This document shows, one piece after another, positions 62,396 through 64,000 of a DNA stretch of 64,000 nucleotides. The DNA lies in assembly GCA_038749025.1 (NCBI GenBank), contig JBCDIL010000015.1, positions 25,492 to 89,491 of the forward strand. The letters are read 5' to 3'. The notes under the pieces were generated by a model. The model ran no database searches, was not told the origin of the DNA, and saw nothing but the letters and a program-made list of their open reading frames with translations. The translations under genes and the position numbers were made by a program. Position 1 is the first letter of the stretch, and each line of letters begins with the position of its first letter. This stretch comes from JBCAXA01 sp038749025. Lineage in GTDB: Bacteria; Pseudomonadota; Gammaproteobacteria; Steroidobacterales; Woeseiaceae.

Positions 62396-64000
62396 TCAAA
62401 ACTCGTACGCTAACGAGGCGATTACCGTCCGATCGCGCGATGTACCAACCCGGATTGCGGCAAATGCATCGGGCGTAACAGCAGCCTGCGTCAGCCGGTA
62501 GTCCTCGTCTAGCAAGTTGATGACGTTAACCTGGGCCTTCCAACGATCCTGGCGGTAATAAGCCATAGCACCTAGCTCGACCCACCCATCGTAAACGGCG
62601 ACGTTTTCACCGCTTGCAAAGATATCGTCCTGGTAGTTGATGCTACCGCCAAAACCGAACAGACCGTCAAATAGAGGAATCTCGTAGAACGACGCAAAGT
62701 TCACACCATGTTCGGGAATACCCGGCAGTGTCGCACCGGATTCGAAACCGAAACTGAACGGCCCGAAGACGAACGTTGTTCCGCCATCCAAGATTTCATT
62801 GTCGATATAGCTGTACCCCGCCTGGATACGCCACTCATCGGTGATCCGCCCGACAACCTCGATTTCAACGCCGAGCGATTCGTACTCACCGATATTGCCG
62901 AACCGTTGGTCCGTCGGTGGTGCGAATGGGTTAATGAGAAAAGCGACGTCTTGTTCAGTGACTTGGTAGAGCGTGCCGGTAACAAGCAGCTGATCGCCGT
63001 TCGGCTGCCACTTCATCCCGAGCTCCCACGAGACTGACGTTGTCGGATCGATGGTTTGGTCGTCGATGCCCAGCCGTCCGCCGGACGACGTGTAGCCTTC
63101 GGCATAACTTAGGAAAGCAGTTAGCTCATCGTTGAAGGAATAGACGACACCACCACGCCAACTAAGATCGTCGTCTTCAAAGCCGGACAGGTTGTCCTTG
63201 TACTCCGAGTAGCGAAAACCTGCCAGGACTCCCCACTTGTCATTGATGGTGATGTAGTCGAGGAAGTTGATACCCGTTTCCTCGAAATCCGCTTGCGTTC
63301 CAAACCCCGCGTCGGTAAATGTCAGGAGGGAGGCGGGGTTATCGACGGGCGTGAACGGGTCGTTGACGGCGTACGTATCGGTAACGAAGTTGTAATAGAC
63401 CATGTCGCCACTAGTCCGACTGCTACCGTCAACCTCGGATGACTCAAACGTATACGAGGCAAGGATTTGGTGCTCCATGCCGCCGGGACCCTCAAGATCG
63501 ATGATGTTCCTTAATGTGTACTGTTCCACCGTCCCGGTCGAATCAGCAGAGCCCGCTGTGATCAGCACGGTGTCGGCGAGAGCCGTTCCGGCTGCGCCAA
63601 TAAGACCGAACGTCGGTGTAATCGCACCGTTGTTCGTGTCGAAAAACAGCTTGTCGTTCTCCGTATTCTGAATGGTCGCCTCGACGCGCCAGTTGTCGAG
63701 CACCTGATACTCCGCGAGAACGTACGTGCGCACCGATTCGGCGACCGACGCGTCGTTGAATCCAGGTATACCGTAAAACTGGTCGACGTCTTGGTTGGGC
63801 CCGTAGAAATAGCCCGTGAATAGGTCGCCGTCTAAGACTTGGCCACGCTCTTGCGTGTAGTCATCGTCGATATACTCGACGCCAACGACAACCGACGCTT
63901 GCTCCCCGGTCCAGGACACACTGGGGTTGACCAGCAGACGCTGGCGAAGAACGTTATCCCGAAAGCTCTCCGAGTCTTCATAGGTGCCAACAAAGCGATA
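62396..64000 (-). CDS. TonB-dependent receptor, C-terminal part (runs off the window)
   Basis: The 3' 535 codons of a TonB-dependent receptor; its start and plug domain lie beyond position 64000. The visible part is the beta barrel, with alternating aromatic strands (WRVEATIQNTENDKLFF, YGVLAGFRYSEYKD-type), the conserved SYAEGYTSSGGRLG near the middle, then NVINLLDEDYRL and the terminal Phe (SLAYEF). The pattern fits siderophore receptors. The ligand is not known. It converges on the membrane gene and the hairpin at 62358. Confidence 0.9.
   Translation of the reverse strand, partial: YRFVGTYEDSESFRDNVLRQRLLVNPSVSWTGEQASVVVGVEYIDDDYTQERGQVLDGDLFTGYFYGPNQDVDQFYGIPGFNDASVAESVRTYVLAEYQVLDNWRVEATIQNTENDKLFFDTNNGAITPTFGLIGAAGTALADTVLITAGSADSTGTVEQYTLRNIIDLEGPGGMEHQILASYTFESSEVDGSSRTSGDMVYYNFVTDTYAVNDPFTPVDNPASLLTFTDAGFGTQADFEETGINFLDYITINDKWGVLAGFRYSEYKDNLSGFEDDDLSWRGGVVYSFNDELTAFLSYAEGYTSSGGRLGIDDQTIDPTTSVSWELGMKWQPNGDQLLVTGTLYQVTEQDVAFLINPFAPPTDQRFGNIGEYESLGVEIEVVGRITDEWRIQAGYSYIDNEILDGGTTFVFGPFSFGFESGATLPGIPEHGVNFASFYEIPLFDGLFGFGGSINYQDDIFASGENVAVYDGWVELGAMAYYRQDRWKAQVNVINLLDEDYRLTQAAVTPDAFAAIRVGTSRDRTVIASLAYEF

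Noticed and set aside
1..64000. tRNA, rRNA, CRISPR arrays, insertion sequences or integrase genes
   Set aside because: I looked for them and saw none. Faint or highly diverged RNAs could have been missed without a covariance search.

Overview
The window reads as chromosome of a free-living Gram-negative bacterium, most likely a marine or sediment gammaproteobacterium. Supporting this are outer-membrane TonB-dependent receptors, a POTRA/beta-barrel protein, several lipoproteins and cleavable signal peptides, two sodium/solute symporters, and gammaproteobacterial-style nth, argE, mogA, pnuC and nadR. The DNA is moderately GC-rich by eye, genes are tightly packed on both strands, and GTG or TTG starts are common. 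I saw no rRNA, tRNA, CRISPR array, insertion sequence or prophage. Taxonomic placement below class level is not supported.

Layout. 1-8.5 kb: 5' part of an exported catalase-peroxidase, a solute:sodium symporter, a TSUP permease, a BamA/TamA-like protein and a large propeller-GGDEF sensor. 8.5-17 kb: the remnant of a small secreted protein, a lipoprotein that looks like a dead amidohydrolase, an AraC regulator divergent from an NmrA/DUF1772 pair, an Rrf2 regulator whose start codon is unclear, and small unknown proteins. 17-25 kb: DUF2141 plus a Tat-type carotenoid oxygenase, a sulfatase, and two tandem TolB-like/HEAT-repeat paralogs. 25-30.5 kb: nth, an HTH regulator divergent from an overlapping three-gene membrane operon (fatty acid hydroxylase, small exported protein, HTTM-DCC fusion), a GNAT enzyme and a short endonuclease V. 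30-40 kb: a TonB receptor, a MerC protein with a Zur-box-like site, an exported nitrilase-like protein without its catalytic cysteine, an FAD monooxygenase, and a PepSY iron-uptake pair beside an in-frame chimera of an ECF sigma factor and a TonB-receptor tail.

40-51 kb: an M19 dipeptidase lipoprotein followed by DUF6702, HupE/UreJ and CIA30-DUF4174 genes in one tight run, an NTF2-like/DUF4241 protein, an orphan kinase, a His-rich COG0523 GTPase, a divergent GlxA/DJ-1 pair, and a TetR regulator divergent from a VOC-family gene with two matching palindromes between them. 51-64 kb: an M1 metallopeptidase plus a second DUF6702 protein, a methyltransferase, mogA, DUF2237 and DUF4240 genes, argE, a symporter with a small DUF3311-like partner, pnuC-nadR for NAD salvage, an unknown membrane protein and the 3' part of another TonB receptor.

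The most unusual points are the sigma/TonB-receptor chimera, two exported enzyme-family proteins lacking catalytic residues, the regulated HTTM-DCC/hydroxylase operon, the tandem TolB-HEAT pair and the paired operators at the TetR/VOC locus. I did not find a complete, clearly new multi-gene defence or secretion system. Domain names are assigned by reading the sequences, not by searches.
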